Made by a program: the position numbers and the translations under genes. Shown in pieces: positions 52,835-61,197 of a stretch of DNA of 64,000 bases. The first letter of the stretch is position 1. Each line of letters begins with the position of its first letter. Source of the stretch: Leptospira harrisiae (GTDB lineage: Bacteria; Spirochaetota; Leptospiria; Leptospirales; Leptospiraceae); the NCBI RefSeq assembly GCF_002811945.1, contig NZ_NPDX01000003.1:124001-188000 (forward strand). Reading direction: 5' to 3'. Below the pieces are notes generated by a model. It was not told where the DNA came from, ran no database searches, and saw only the letters and a list, made by a program, of their open reading frames with translations.

Positions 52835-55290
52835 AAATGGTTTACTATTCTTTTATACTTGGTTATTTCAAAGACCATTTTTCAAAAATGTTATTGTCCA
52901 TTGCAGGAATTAGTTTAGGAATTGCTCTATTTGTAAGCACACAGATCAATGCTTGGCGTGCAGAACAAAGTGTTCTCGACCAAATGATTGGTTATAACTC
53001 TGAAAATTTTACGGGAAGGTATATTTCGAACCACCAGAGCCAAGGTGCAAACGACCGTTTTTTAAAAAAAGTGGATTCGGAGTTACCCGAAAACATTCGG
53101 ATTGAACCAGAGTTACAGACAAAAGCAACTTACTCTCTTTCAGAGAACCAAATCCAAAGTATTCCTGTAGTGGGAAGAGACATCCTATTAACGTCTACGA
53201 TCTTGCCGAAAAAAAGTGATACGAATCTAATTCCAAAGTATTTTATTAGTATAGCACTTGCCAATCAGCTAAAAATACAATCGGAACAAAAAACAATTTC
53301 TGTCTGCGATAAAGAAATCCAGTTACGGCATGACAATATTCAAATTTTACCTATGGAAGGAATTTTTTTAGTTATGGATATCACCAGGTTACAATCCATT
53401 TGTAATCTAAATAACCAACTTACATCCATTTGGCTAATTAAAGAAGATAATACAACAAACATTCAGAATATCATTATTCAAAATTCAGACGAATGGACTT
53501 ATGAATCCAAAGAACAAATATTGGAACGAGCTGGCGCGGTATTAAGTTCACTAAAAATAAACCTAACGATTGTTTCACTAGTATCTGTTTTAATTTCCTT
53601 TTTTATGGTCTCAAATATGTTTACTGGACTATATTTATCCAGAAAACGTGAATTCGGAATTTTGTTATCAATTGGTTCAGACAAAAAGGATAATTTCTTT
53701 TTATTTTTAACGCAATCTATTGTTATAGGGGCTTTAGGGGGAGTGACAGGCGTGTTATTAGGCATCTTGATTGCTAATACAAATTTTTTGACAACGGTGA
53801 ACACGATCACTGATGCCAACCAAATTAGTTCTTACCGACGTTTCCCCTTCTCTATCATTTTATTAGGCATTACCATTTCCATGGTAGGATCCATTCTTGC
53901 ATCAATTTACAATTCATACAAAACTTTTCGGATTTTACCGATTGATTTGATCAGGGAAAAAGATTCGGAAAAATCTTTCCTCCTTTTCGGACTTTCAAAA
54001 AAATCAAATTTTAATATTTCTCTCTTCTCACTTGCCATAGGAATTTTTTTGGGGCTTCTCAATATTTCCAAACTAATCGTTCCTGGAATGATTGGAGTTG
54101 GATTTGTAATCCTTAGCTTTGTATTGTTAAATTTTTTATGTTTGCCTTTTATCATCCAACTAATAGACAAACTCTTTTCTAAATTTAAGTTCCTGCCTAG
54201 CCTTAAAATCGGTTTAAAAGAAATTCAATCAGAACCTTGGAAACATGGACTGACCGCTTCGACTATCATGTTATCAAGCTCCCTTGTATTCACTCTTACT
54301 AGCCTAACAGAAAGTTACGAACATTCAGTCGTTCGTTGGGTGGATGAGGAAAACAAATCGGATTTTTCGTTAATCAGTGAAAAAAAATTAAGTTCGGGTG
54401 ATCCAGGTGTTCCAATTTCTCTTTTGGAAACATTAACCAAGGATACAAACTTCACATCGGTAGAACCATTCTACATTGATTCGAAATTCATTGTAAATGG
54501 GAAATATTACACCTTACATGTATTTGATTTCCCAAAACAATACAAAAAAGATGAGTTAATTACTTCAACTAACTTATGTTTTTTAGACCAAATTTGTAAA
54601 GGTGATTTAATCAATATCAATACGGATCTAAACTCAAATGTTCCTATCAAAATCCAAGCTACAAAAGATCATTTTTTTTCGGAGAGAGGAACCATTATGA
54701 TGGATTACACCTTCTTCCAAAAGAATTATAAAGTTAAATTCTTAAACTCCATTAGAATCACACGGAACAAAGAAAAACCAATGACTGATGTCTTAACACA
54801 TCTTTCAAATATATCGAAAAAATTTGATTTGAAATATATAAACCAGGAAGAACTAAAAAAGTTATACCTAGAAGGTATGAAGAAAGTGTTTTCTATCCTT
54901 GACACGCTTAAAATTTCAGCGCTTATCATTTCTATTCTAACACTTTCCACTTCGCTAGTTTATTTTATAAGAGAAAAATCACAAATGTTAGCAGGTCTTA
55001 AATCTATAGGTATGGACTCATTCCAAATGTTTCTATTGATTTATTATCAGGCATTATTCCTTGTCTCATTTGGAATTTTTTCAGGAATCTTAAATAGTTT
55101 AATTTTATCTCCAATAGTTATATTTGGAATCAATCGAAATGCCTTCGGGTGGATACTCGATTATCAATACCCGCTCTCTTTTGTAGTAAAACTCCCGATA
55201 ATAATACCCGCAATTACCTTTCTTATCTGTTTACTTCCATTTTATTTTCTAAATCAAATGAAAATTTCAAAAGAACTGAAATATGAATAA
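52831..55290 (+). CDS. FtsX-fold ABC permease (YbbP-like, large form)
   Basis: 819 residues. An N-terminal span (residues 18-38) leads to a periplasmic domain, then a FtsX three-span unit near 240-370 (GLYLSRKREFGILLSIGSD), two central spans near 390-440, a second periplasmic part and a final FtsX unit near 690-810 (VYFIREKSQMLAGLKSIGMD). Two FtsX cores in one chain make it a self-sufficient permease, like YbbP. With the ATPase upstream it forms a complete type VII exporter. The cargo is unknown. Confidence 0.9.
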   Translation: MKMVYYSFILGYFKDHFSKMLLSIAGISLGIALFVSTQINAWRAEQSVLDQMIGYNSENFTGRYISNHQSQGANDRFLKKVDSELPENIRIEPELQTKATYSLSENQIQSIPVVGRDILLTSTILPKKSDTNLIPKYFISIALANQLKIQSEQKTISVCDKEIQLRHDNIQILPMEGIFLVMDITRLQSICNLNNQLTSIWLIKEDNTTNIQNIIIQNSDEWTYESKEQILERAGAVLSSLKINLTIVSLVSVLISFFMVSNMFTGLYLSRKREFGILLSIGSDKKDNFFLFLTQSIVIGALGGVTGVLLGILIANTNFLTTVNTITDANQISSYRRFPFSIILLGITISMVGSILASIYNSYKTFRILPIDLIREKDSEKSFLLFGLSKKSNFNISLFSLAIGIFLGLLNISKLIVPGMIGVGFVILSFVLLNFLCLPFIIQLIDKLFSKFKFLPSLKIGLKEIQSEPWKHGLTASTIMLSSSLVFTLTSLTESYEHSVVRWVDEENKSDFSLISEKKLSSGDPGVPISLLETLTKDTNFTSVEPFYIDSKFIVNGKYYTLHVFDFPKQYKKDELITSTNLCFLDQICKGDLININTDLNSNVPIKIQATKDHFFSERGTIMMDYTFFQKNYKVKFLNSIRITRNKEKPMTDVLTHLSNISKKFDLKYINQEELKKLYLEGMKKVFSILDTLKISALIISILTLSTSLVYFIREKSQMLAGLKSIGMDSFQMFLLIYYQALFLVSFGIFSGILNSLILSPIVIFGINRNAFGWILDYQYPLSFVVKLPIIIPAITFLICLLPFYFLNQMKISKELKYE

Positions 55291-55327
55291 TTCTTTACCG
55301 AAAAAGTGCTACTCGTAACCTCTATTC

Positions 55328-56236
55328 ATGGCAGGAAGTATCAAGGTATGTTTGGATCTCGCAGAAATGATTCGAAAAGAAAATCTCGAATCCAGAGAAA
55401 AAATCCCAACCTCCGATACACATTTGCGAGTTTGGTCTTCGCAACTCTCTAGGACAGAAGAAGACCTACGAAAATTACTGACAGCGCTAAGAGACAGTCA
55501 TTATATTTTTATAGTATCAGTAGTTGCACCAGATCCAAATTTATTTGTTTACGGTGAAGACGCTTATGTGTTTGCAGAGCCATTCATCCTAAATGAACTC
55601 AAAAAACATTCAGAAGAGGCTTTAGAAAAACTCTATGAAGCCAGTAATTATAAGAGAAAATCTGCATTCCAAATAACAAGAGAGTTATTTCCAAAAATCA
55701 AAGAGTTCAACAACACTCCTCTTGGTCGTTCCATAAATGTTTCTGTGATGCTCGAAGAATTTCAGAGAATGCTCACGGCACAAAGTTACGAATATACGGA
55801 CCAATGGCGGAGGAACAAACTCCAAGAAATTTATAAAGATGAAATCAACGCGGCCGAAGAATTAGCAAATGCAACGTCGACCAGAGATATGGATCCGACA
55901 AAACGTGCTGTTGACCAATTAAAGGAACAAGGTCCCAAAGAAAAAATTGACCAGAATTGGGTCAAAGCAAAGGAAAATTTTTCAACGGAATTCTTGTTAC
56001 GTGTACACTTTAGAAAATATGAATTCGATGTAGTCAAAAAACTCATTCAGTCAGGAAAATTAAAAGATGAAAAAGATATCAAATATGTTCGTGACACTCT
56101 ACAATTAATGGAAAATAGAATGGAACAGGATAATCTTTTAAAAAGATATGCTACAGAAATGATAGAGTTACGTCGGTATGCCCAAGCAAAACTAAATTTA
56201 CTCAGGCAAGGTGTTGGTTCTAAACAAGAAAACTAA
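55328..56236 (+). CDS. Helical protein of unknown function
   Basis: 302 residues, soluble, strongly charged and mostly alpha-helical: VKKLIQSGKLKDEKDIKYVRD, ENRMEQDNLLKRYATEMIEL. The first 100 residues read as a small alpha/beta unit (LRDSHYIFIVSVVAPDPNLF) followed by long helices. No family recognised. It follows the ABC permease by 37 bases on the same strand and ends three bases before the convergent membrane-protein gene. Confidence 0.6.
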   Translation: MAGSIKVCLDLAEMIRKENLESREKIPTSDTHLRVWSSQLSRTEEDLRKLLTALRDSHYIFIVSVVAPDPNLFVYGEDAYVFAEPFILNELKKHSEEALEKLYEASNYKRKSAFQITRELFPKIKEFNNTPLGRSINVSVMLEEFQRMLTAQSYEYTDQWRRNKLQEIYKDEINAAEELANATSTRDMDPTKRAVDQLKEQGPKEKIDQNWVKAKENFSTEFLLRVHFRKYEFDVVKKLIQSGKLKDEKDIKYVRDTLQLMENRMEQDNLLKRYATEMIELRRYAQAKLNLLRQGVGSKQEN

Positions 56237-56238
56237 AG

Positions 56239-56991
56239 TTAATTTTTAAGCCAACCCGACTTTTCAAGTTGAATGTAAACCTGAAAGAAAAATACGACTA
56301 AACTTATAAAAATCATTCTTCTTTTCAATGAAAACTGACTGATTGTGTGGTTTTGTTTTTCAGGCAAATATAACAAGTAAACGATTAAATTCACATTAAA
56401 AAACAATCCGAAAAACTCAGGCGTCAGTATGGGAAATTTTTCTTTAATAGCCGGAATGTAGGTTACCAATAAAATTAATATACTCGGAATAAAATACAAA
56501 GGAGTATTCCAATTCCACATCCTATCCTCTGTTAGATCATTAATTCTTTTTACTCCAGATTCTTTTTCAAGAATGGATACAAGCTCTTCTTGCGACTCTA
56601 TGTTTACTATTGGGTGAATTTTTTCCTTTGTTTCCAATACAATCCGATTATATCCACGAAATTTATCAGTTGTTATTTGTTCCAAATCTTTAATTCGAAT
56701 CGTGGCACAATTCCCATTTGAATCAAATTGTTTTAACGATCCACCATCCAGTTCAATTTTTCCCGATGTTAGTATTTCAATTTGTTTTAAATAATTTTTT
56801 CTCAAAAACCAAAAGAACAATGCTAGTAATGGCAAAAAAATTGTAAAAAATTGAACTCTTCCTTCTTTTGGAACCTGTAGGCTGTTATATGCAACAAAAA
56901 CAACAAACAAAAAAATAACGGACCCGGTTCTCTTTCTTAATTTACTACCGAATAACTGCACATCATATAGAAATGTTTTTTTTGTACTCAT
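56239..56991 (-). CDS. Membrane protein of unknown function
   Basis: 250 residues: two spans at about 22-40 and 45-62, a cytoplasmic beta-rich domain (VLETKEKIHPIVNIESQEEL) of about 100 residues, and three spans toward the C-terminus (about 165-240). The domain resembles PH-like folds in small bacterial membrane proteins by pattern only. It overlaps pyrE by four bases (ATGA). Confidence 0.6.
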   Translation of the reverse strand: MSTKKTFLYDVQLFGSKLRKRTGSVIFLFVVFVAYNSLQVPKEGRVQFFTIFLPLLALFFWFLRKNYLKQIEILTSGKIELDGGSLKQFDSNGNCATIRIKDLEQITTDKFRGYNRIVLETKEKIHPIVNIESQEELVSILEKESGVKRINDLTEDRMWNWNTPLYFIPSILILLVTYIPAIKEKFPILTPEFFGLFFNVNLIVYLLYLPEKQNHTISQFSLKRRMIFISLVVFFFQVYIQLEKSGWLKN

Positions 56992-57548
56992 TCAAAAAAC
57001 TCGCTTTTACGAAAGATCGATTCCATCTGAATCCCAGACTTTTCTAAATTTTCTGCACCGCCCTCTTCCCGGTTCAAAATACAAATCCCCTTGGTGACGG
57101 AAATTCCAGCCTCTCGTAAAGCTTGGACTGCTTTGAGCGTTGATCCGCCTGTAGTAATTACATCATCAACAACCAAACAAGATTTGATTTCCTTCCAAAA
57201 ACCCTCAATTTGTTGTCCGGTCCCGTGTCCTTTCGCTTCCTTTCTTACAACTAACGGGTAAATGAGTTTCCCTTTTCTCTGATACGCTAAGGCAATCGAA
57301 TAGGCTAATGGATCAGCACCCAAGGTTAACCCACCCACTGCTTGGAACTCCGTTCCTAGTTTTGGAATGATCTCCTCAACGAAACACTCAGCTAAGACCG
57401 AAAGCCTTTCGGGATGAAGTGTAATTTCTTTACAGTTGAAATAATGGTGGGATTCTAACCCGCTAGCCAATCGAAACGGCGCTTCAGAATAACGGTAAAC
57501 ATAGGATTTCATCCAAAGAAAAAGCTGGTCACGGTAAGTTTGAGACAT
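56988..57548 (-). CDS. pyrE: Orotate phosphoribosyltransferase
   Basis: 186 residues from ATG 57548 (MSQTYRDQ); a longer start is in frame but adds a basic leader. The PRPP-binding loop CLVVDDVITTGGSTLKAV, the flexible loop KEAKGHGTGQQIEG with catalytic Lys, and VGGLTLGADPLAYSIAL are the family's motifs. It forms OMP from orotate and PRPP in pyrimidine synthesis. It overlaps the downstream membrane-protein gene. The region upstream holds an odd repeat array. Confidence 0.93.
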   Translation of the reverse strand: MSQTYRDQLFLWMKSYVYRYSEAPFRLASGLESHHYFNCKEITLHPERLSVLAECFVEEIIPKLGTEFQAVGGLTLGADPLAYSIALAYQRKGKLIYPLVVRKEAKGHGTGQQIEGFWKEIKSCLVVDDVITTGGSTLKAVQALREAGISVTKGICILNREEGGAENLEKSGIQMESIFRKSEFFE

Positions 57549-57612
57549 AGTCCAATTATTTTTCCAATTCCACCTCGGAAACAAAATTTTTATATTGGTA
57601 GGATAATTTTAT

Positions 57613-57714
57613 TTGACTATAAAAAGTAAGTGACTTTATTTATATAGTGGCTTTCTAAATAAAATAAATGTAAAAGTATAGTGACTTACGAAATAAAGTA
57701 CCTTCCAATATTCT
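57613..57714. repeat. Degenerate direct repeats with 17-bp period
   Basis: Six successive 17-base units begin at 57613, 57630, 57647, 57664, 57681 and 57698. Four share GTGACTT-like starts (GTGACTTTA, GTGGCTTTC, GTGACTTAC, GTACCTTCC); the first reads TTGACTATA and the fourth is poor. Second halves are AAATAAA-rich. The array lies in the 267-base gap between pyrE and the TetR gene. No open reading frame is supported here. Confidence 0.55.
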
Positions 57715-57815
57715 TTTACTTACTCACTTGATACAAAATTTATCCTCAAATCCGAACACCCTCCTTTTCTAGAGAAATTTGGATTTTAGGGCCAAGACAC
57801 GGAAAATGGAACCCT

Positions 57816-58460
57816 ATGAGCAAGATGATCCTCAGACTACCGCTTAGAGAAAGAAAAAAGCAAAGTATGCAAATTTCCATTTTGCAGTCCGCCAAACAAT
57901 TATTTCAGGAAAAGGGATACTCTGCTGTGACCGTATCCGAAATCGCCGATGATGCAGATGTTTCTGTCAAAACCCTATTCACCTACTTTCGTTCTAAAGA
58001 AGATCTGGCTTTTCAAGATGAAATTCTATTCTGTGATGAACTCATTCGAAGTCTTTTGGCAAGAAGTGAAACCGAATCTCTCTTTGACGCATTCAAACAA
58101 TTCCTGTGGAACTTAATTCAGTCAATTGATCCAGAAGAGTTGATCGAATCACTTCCGGGTTTTCACCCTTGGATGGATAGCCCTGATTTGGCACAGAGGT
58201 ATTTATTACTTTGGGAGCATTATGAAGTTAGGTTGGCTGATGCGCTGCAATTAGAAAGTGGCTCTAGGGAGTTTAATCCCATTTTAAGGGTAATTTCAGG
58301 ACAGATGGTATCTGTGATACGGATCCTGGGCTCAAAGGCATTTAAGGAATACTTACAACCGATACCGATTGCACTCAGACACCGTGCATTAGAAAAATGG
58401 CTCCTTGGATCTCTACAAATGCTATCAGGGATCCAAGGATATCCGAACTCAATGAAATGA
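57816..58460 (+). CDS. TetR-family transcriptional regulator
   Basis: 214 residues. Helix-turn-helix: ILQSAKQLFQEKGYSAVTVS and IADDADVSVKTLFTYFRSKEDL, with the TetR consensus KTLFTYFRSKE. The C-terminal ligand domain is about 150 residues with no recognised subfamily. It is a solitary gene convergent with the peroxidase gene (one base apart). The 17-bp repeat array starts about 200 bases upstream and ends 100 bases before it, so autoregulation there is conceivable. No palindrome like that of the first TetR is seen. Confidence 0.88.
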   Translation: MSKMILRLPLRERKKQSMQISILQSAKQLFQEKGYSAVTVSEIADDADVSVKTLFTYFRSKEDLAFQDEILFCDELIRSLLARSETESLFDAFKQFLWNLIQSIDPEELIESLPGFHPWMDSPDLAQRYLLLWEHYEVRLADALQLESGSREFNPILRVISGQMVSVIRILGSKAFKEYLQPIPIALRHRALEKWLLGSLQMLSGIQGYPNSMK

Positions 58461-58461
58461 A

Positions 58462-59448
58462 TTAATTGGTTCTTGTTTTGTCAGATAAAGTTCCAAGGAA
58501 GAGAACAATCTTTTTTGTTTCTTCATCAGAAAGATTGATACCCAACTGGTGAAATGCCATTTTTTGAACAGCTTCTTCCAAAGTTTTAATTTGGCCGTCA
58601 TGAAAGTAAGGTCCAGTCAAAGTAATGTTTCTTAAACTAGGAACCTTAAAGAAAAACTTATCCTCTACTTTTTTTGTCACATTATAAAGCCCAAGGTCTG
58701 TCGTTTTATACTCATTCACTAATCCAATTTTTCTGTAGGAATTTCCGCCAAGAAGGTTACCGGAATGGCAGGAAGTGCATCCTGCAGCAATAAAACTTTT
58801 AAAACCTTCTTGCTCTTCCTTTGAAATCGCTTTGTGATCCCCATTGATAAAGTCATCAAAACGGGAGGAAGTCACGAGAGTTCTTTCAAATGCAGCAATC
58901 GCTCCTGCTAGATTATCGTAAGTAACTGCAGATTTTTCATTTGGGTAGGCCTTAGCAAATAAAGTTGGGTATTCAGCATCTTCATTAATTCGCTTTAAAA
59001 CTTCCTTTTCAGAAGGCATTGCCATTTCCACTGGGTTTAGGATTGGGCCTTTGGCTTGTGCTTTCAAATCAGCAGCTCGACCATCCCAAAATTGAACAAA
59101 ATGAAAACCAGCATTGAGGACAGTTGGTGAATTCCTGTCTCCATTTTTACCAAAAGCTCCTGGAGAAGTAGGAAGGTTGTCCACACCTGCAGCCTTTCCT
59201 TCCACATTGTGACAAGAGTTACAAGATTGCGTTTCATTGAGGGAAAGTTTTTTCTCAAAGTATAGTTTTTTACCGAGAGAAATTAGTTCCTGACTATCTT
59301 TTTCCGATCCAGGCATTTTTGCAGGAAGTGCACCGATGATTTGTTTTGCTTTTAGTTGCAAATCTTTGGTTTCCGCAGACGGCCCACAGTTTGTAAGCGT
59401 TACGAATAAAAGGGATAAAAGAAAAGGTGTAAATATTTGTTTGAGCAT
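58462..59448 (-). CDS. Di-haem cytochrome c peroxidase lipoprotein
   Basis: 328 residues. The lipobox TNCGP marks lipidation at Cys21. Two haem c sites, CNSCH and CTSCH, lie about 150 residues apart, with FWDGRAADLKAQAKGP, ILNPVEMAMP and GPYFHDGQIKTLEEAV, which are bacterial CCP (MauG/CcpA-type) landmarks. It reduces hydrogen peroxide in the periplasm using haem electrons. Upstream are two PerR-box-like sites, fitting peroxide induction; in Leptospira interrogans peroxide-stress genes of this kind belong to the PerR regulon (from memory). Confidence 0.95.
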   Translation of the reverse strand: MLKQIFTPFLLSLLFVTLTNCGPSAETKDLQLKAKQIIGALPAKMPGSEKDSQELISLGKKLYFEKKLSLNETQSCNSCHNVEGKAAGVDNLPTSPGAFGKNGDRNSPTVLNAGFHFVQFWDGRAADLKAQAKGPILNPVEMAMPSEKEVLKRINEDAEYPTLFAKAYPNEKSAVTYDNLAGAIAAFERTLVTSSRFDDFINGDHKAISKEEQEGFKSFIAAGCTSCHSGNLLGGNSYRKIGLVNEYKTTDLGLYNVTKKVEDKFFFKVPSLRNITLTGPYFHDGQIKTLEEAVQKMAFHQLGINLSDEETKKIVLFLGTLSDKTRTN

Positions 59449-59495
59449 ATCGATCCTCTAACGGATAATTCTTAGATTTGTTTAGAATCGGCAAG

Positions 59496-59538
59496 TTAGA
59501 ATTATTATACATTGAGTCTAAATTTGGAATTATTTTAA
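59496..59538 (-). promoter_or_regulatory. Two PerR-box-like sites upstream of the peroxidase
   Basis: TTAGAATTATTATAC (59496-59510) matches the PerR consensus TTATAATNATTATAA in 12 of the 14 specified positions; TTGGAATTATTTTAA (59524-59538) matches in 11. Centres are 28 bases apart and the nearer one is about 55 bases before the peroxidase ATG. AT-rich palindromes can arise by chance. Confidence 0.5.
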
Positions 59539-59682
59539 TTTGTATCAAGATTAAGCAGTTTGGAAGTTATCCGATAGGTCCAGCCAACGGAAAATGATCG
59601 AAATTTAACAATTTTAGTCAAATGAATGGCGTCCAAATTGCACCCAAGTGACAAACCGGAAAAAGTAACTCCCTTACTCTAT

Positions 59683-59698
59683 TGGCACGATTTATGCT
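59683..59698 (+). promoter_or_regulatory. Near-consensus sigma-54 promoter of the PilZ gene
   Basis: TGGCACG-ATTT-ATGCT: the -24 box is exact and the -12 box has GC at the correct ten-base spacing. The predicted start is about 12 bases on, near 59710, leaving a leader of about 20 bases with TAGGAG before the ATG at 59730. Confidence 0.72.
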
Positions 59699-59729
59699 TA
59701 CCATGTCTATAGATCTTTAGGAGTTGCAT

Positions 59730-60077
59730 ATGTTGAACACAAGAAGAACCGATCGAATCGAATCAATGGACTGGGATGATTTGGTCTTAAAACTCTTTTC
59801 AATCAATGAACGACCGGAATTCCTGCTCGCAAAGATAGGAAATATTTCTGAACTTGGGGTGAGCGGATGTGTCGATCAGGACATCCAACTGAACGACCGA
59901 GACCATGTCACGGGAATCATTGAAAGTGACTTAACTCGGTCTCGTATTTCATTCAAAGGGAAAATAGCTTGGATGAAAGAAACTGACCAAGGACTCCTTT
60001 TTGGAATCAAATTTTCAGAGGAACTAATCCTTCCCAATTTCATCATTGCCAGGTCAATTGCAGAATCGGCGGCATAA
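59730..60077 (+). CDS. PilZ-domain (c-di-GMP-binding type) protein
   Basis: 115 residues from ATG 59730, placed six bases after TAGGAG; a TTG two codons earlier is also possible. Single PilZ domain: the RxxxR-like TRRTDRIES at the start and IGNISELGVSG with the N-x-S-x-x-G signature, then SFKGKIAWMKETDQGLLFGIKF as the barrel. It should bind cyclic di-GMP. It is preceded by a strong sigma-54 promoter and followed 87 bases later by argF, so it may respond to nutrient or nitrogen state. Confidence 0.85.
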   Translation: MLNTRRTDRIESMDWDDLVLKLFSINERPEFLLAKIGNISELGVSGCVDQDIQLNDRDHVTGIIESDLTRSRISFKGKIAWMKETDQGLLFGIKFSEELILPNFIIARSIAESAA

Positions 60078-60110
60078 AGGGAAAAAAATCAGAAATCTGG
60101 CTTAGTTTCT

Positions 60111-60127
60111 ATCGAGAATCTCTCGAT
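60111..60127. other. 7-bp palindrome before argF
   Basis: ATCGAGA-ATC-TCTCGAT is a perfect inverted repeat in the 87-base gap between the PilZ gene and argF. It has no T-tract, so it could be an operator or a weak attenuator. Confidence 0.35.
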
Positions 60128-60164
60128 TTGAATCCAATCTGTTCCGATATTAGTGGGGAAAGCT

Positions 60165-61097
60165 ATGTCCCAAGTGAAACATTTGATATCTTGGCAAGAT
60201 TGGAGCGATGGTGAAATCCGGGAACTCCTTGAGTTTGCAGTCTATGTAAAGAAAAATCGCGTTTATTTTTCCGGGCACATGGCTGGACGATCTCTTGCCA
60301 TGTTATTTCAAAAAACATCAACGAGAACCAGAGTTTCATTCGAAGCGGGGATGACCGAACTCGGTGGACATGCGATCTTCCTTGATTGGATGGCTTCAAA
60401 CTTTCTTCTTTCAGATATAGATTTTGAGGGGAAGTATCTTTCGAGCAATGTTGCAATCATTATGGCTCGACTCAAAAAACATGAAGACCTACTCGTTTTA
60501 AAATCAGGTTCTACAGTACCGGTTATCAATGGTTGTTGTAATTTATTTCATCCATGCCAATCCCTAGCAGATATACTTACAATCGTTATGGATTCGCCAA
60601 ACGATTGGCAAAAGAAAAACTTATGTTATATTGGAGTGCACAACAACGTAGCAAATTCTCTTATTGAAATTACTGCAGCTTTAGAGATCCATCTAACTCT
60701 TGTAACACCTATTGCTTCAGATGAAGCCATTGTAAAAGAATCCATAGACAGAGCAAAAAAGAAAGGTACCATTACCTGGGAAACGGATGTCAGAAAGGCA
60801 GTTTCAAATGCCGACTATGTTTATACTGATACATGGGTTGATATGGAATATTTTAATGATCCAAAGTTTCAAAAAGAAAAAGAAGAAAGAATTCAATTGA
60901 TGATGCCATACCAAGTGAATTCAGAACTTCTAAAGAATACTAAGGCAAAAGTGATGCATGATATGCCAATCCATGCAGGTTATGAAATCACAAGAGAGAT
61001 GGTTGAAAGCGAACGTTCCATCATTTTCACTCAGGCAGAAAACCGCCTGGATGCACAAAAAGCAGTGATTCTAAAACTTTTGGAAAATCATAATTAA
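60165..61097 (+). CDS. argF: Ornithine carbamoyltransferase
   Basis: 310 residues from ATG 60165 (GGGGAAAG upstream). Carbamoyl-phosphate site STRTRVSFEAG in the expected form FQKTSTRTR, HPCQSLADI and the ornithine-domain pattern. The family's HCLP motif near residue 265 reads MHDMPIHAGYEI, with Asp in place of the ornithine-contacting Cys. Most probably ArgF of arginine synthesis, but N-acyl-ornithine transcarbamylases and other carbamoyltransferases share this fold, so the amino substrate is not certain. Confidence 0.85.
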   Translation: MSQVKHLISWQDWSDGEIRELLEFAVYVKKNRVYFSGHMAGRSLAMLFQKTSTRTRVSFEAGMTELGGHAIFLDWMASNFLLSDIDFEGKYLSSNVAIIMARLKKHEDLLVLKSGSTVPVINGCCNLFHPCQSLADILTIVMDSPNDWQKKNLCYIGVHNNVANSLIEITAALEIHLTLVTPIASDEAIVKESIDRAKKKGTITWETDVRKAVSNADYVYTDTWVDMEYFNDPKFQKEKEERIQLMMPYQVNSELLKNTKAKVMHDMPIHAGYEITREMVESERSIIFTQAENRLDAQKAVILKLLENHN

Positions 61098-61197
61098 TTA
61101 AAGTAAGATAACTCAAAATCCAAACGAAAATTCAGTTTGATTGATTGATCAGTTCATTAACAAATAAATCTGAATCGTTGAACTGTATTTAATCAGC

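Noticed and set aside
57613..57714. CRISPR array in the pyrE-TetR gap
   Set aside because: Units are 17 bases, degenerate and without spacers, and no cas gene is present.
59648..59682. Extension of the 17-base repeat family to the PilZ promoter
   Set aside because: GTGACAAAC and GTAACTCCC are 17 apart, but the match is weak and there are only two units.
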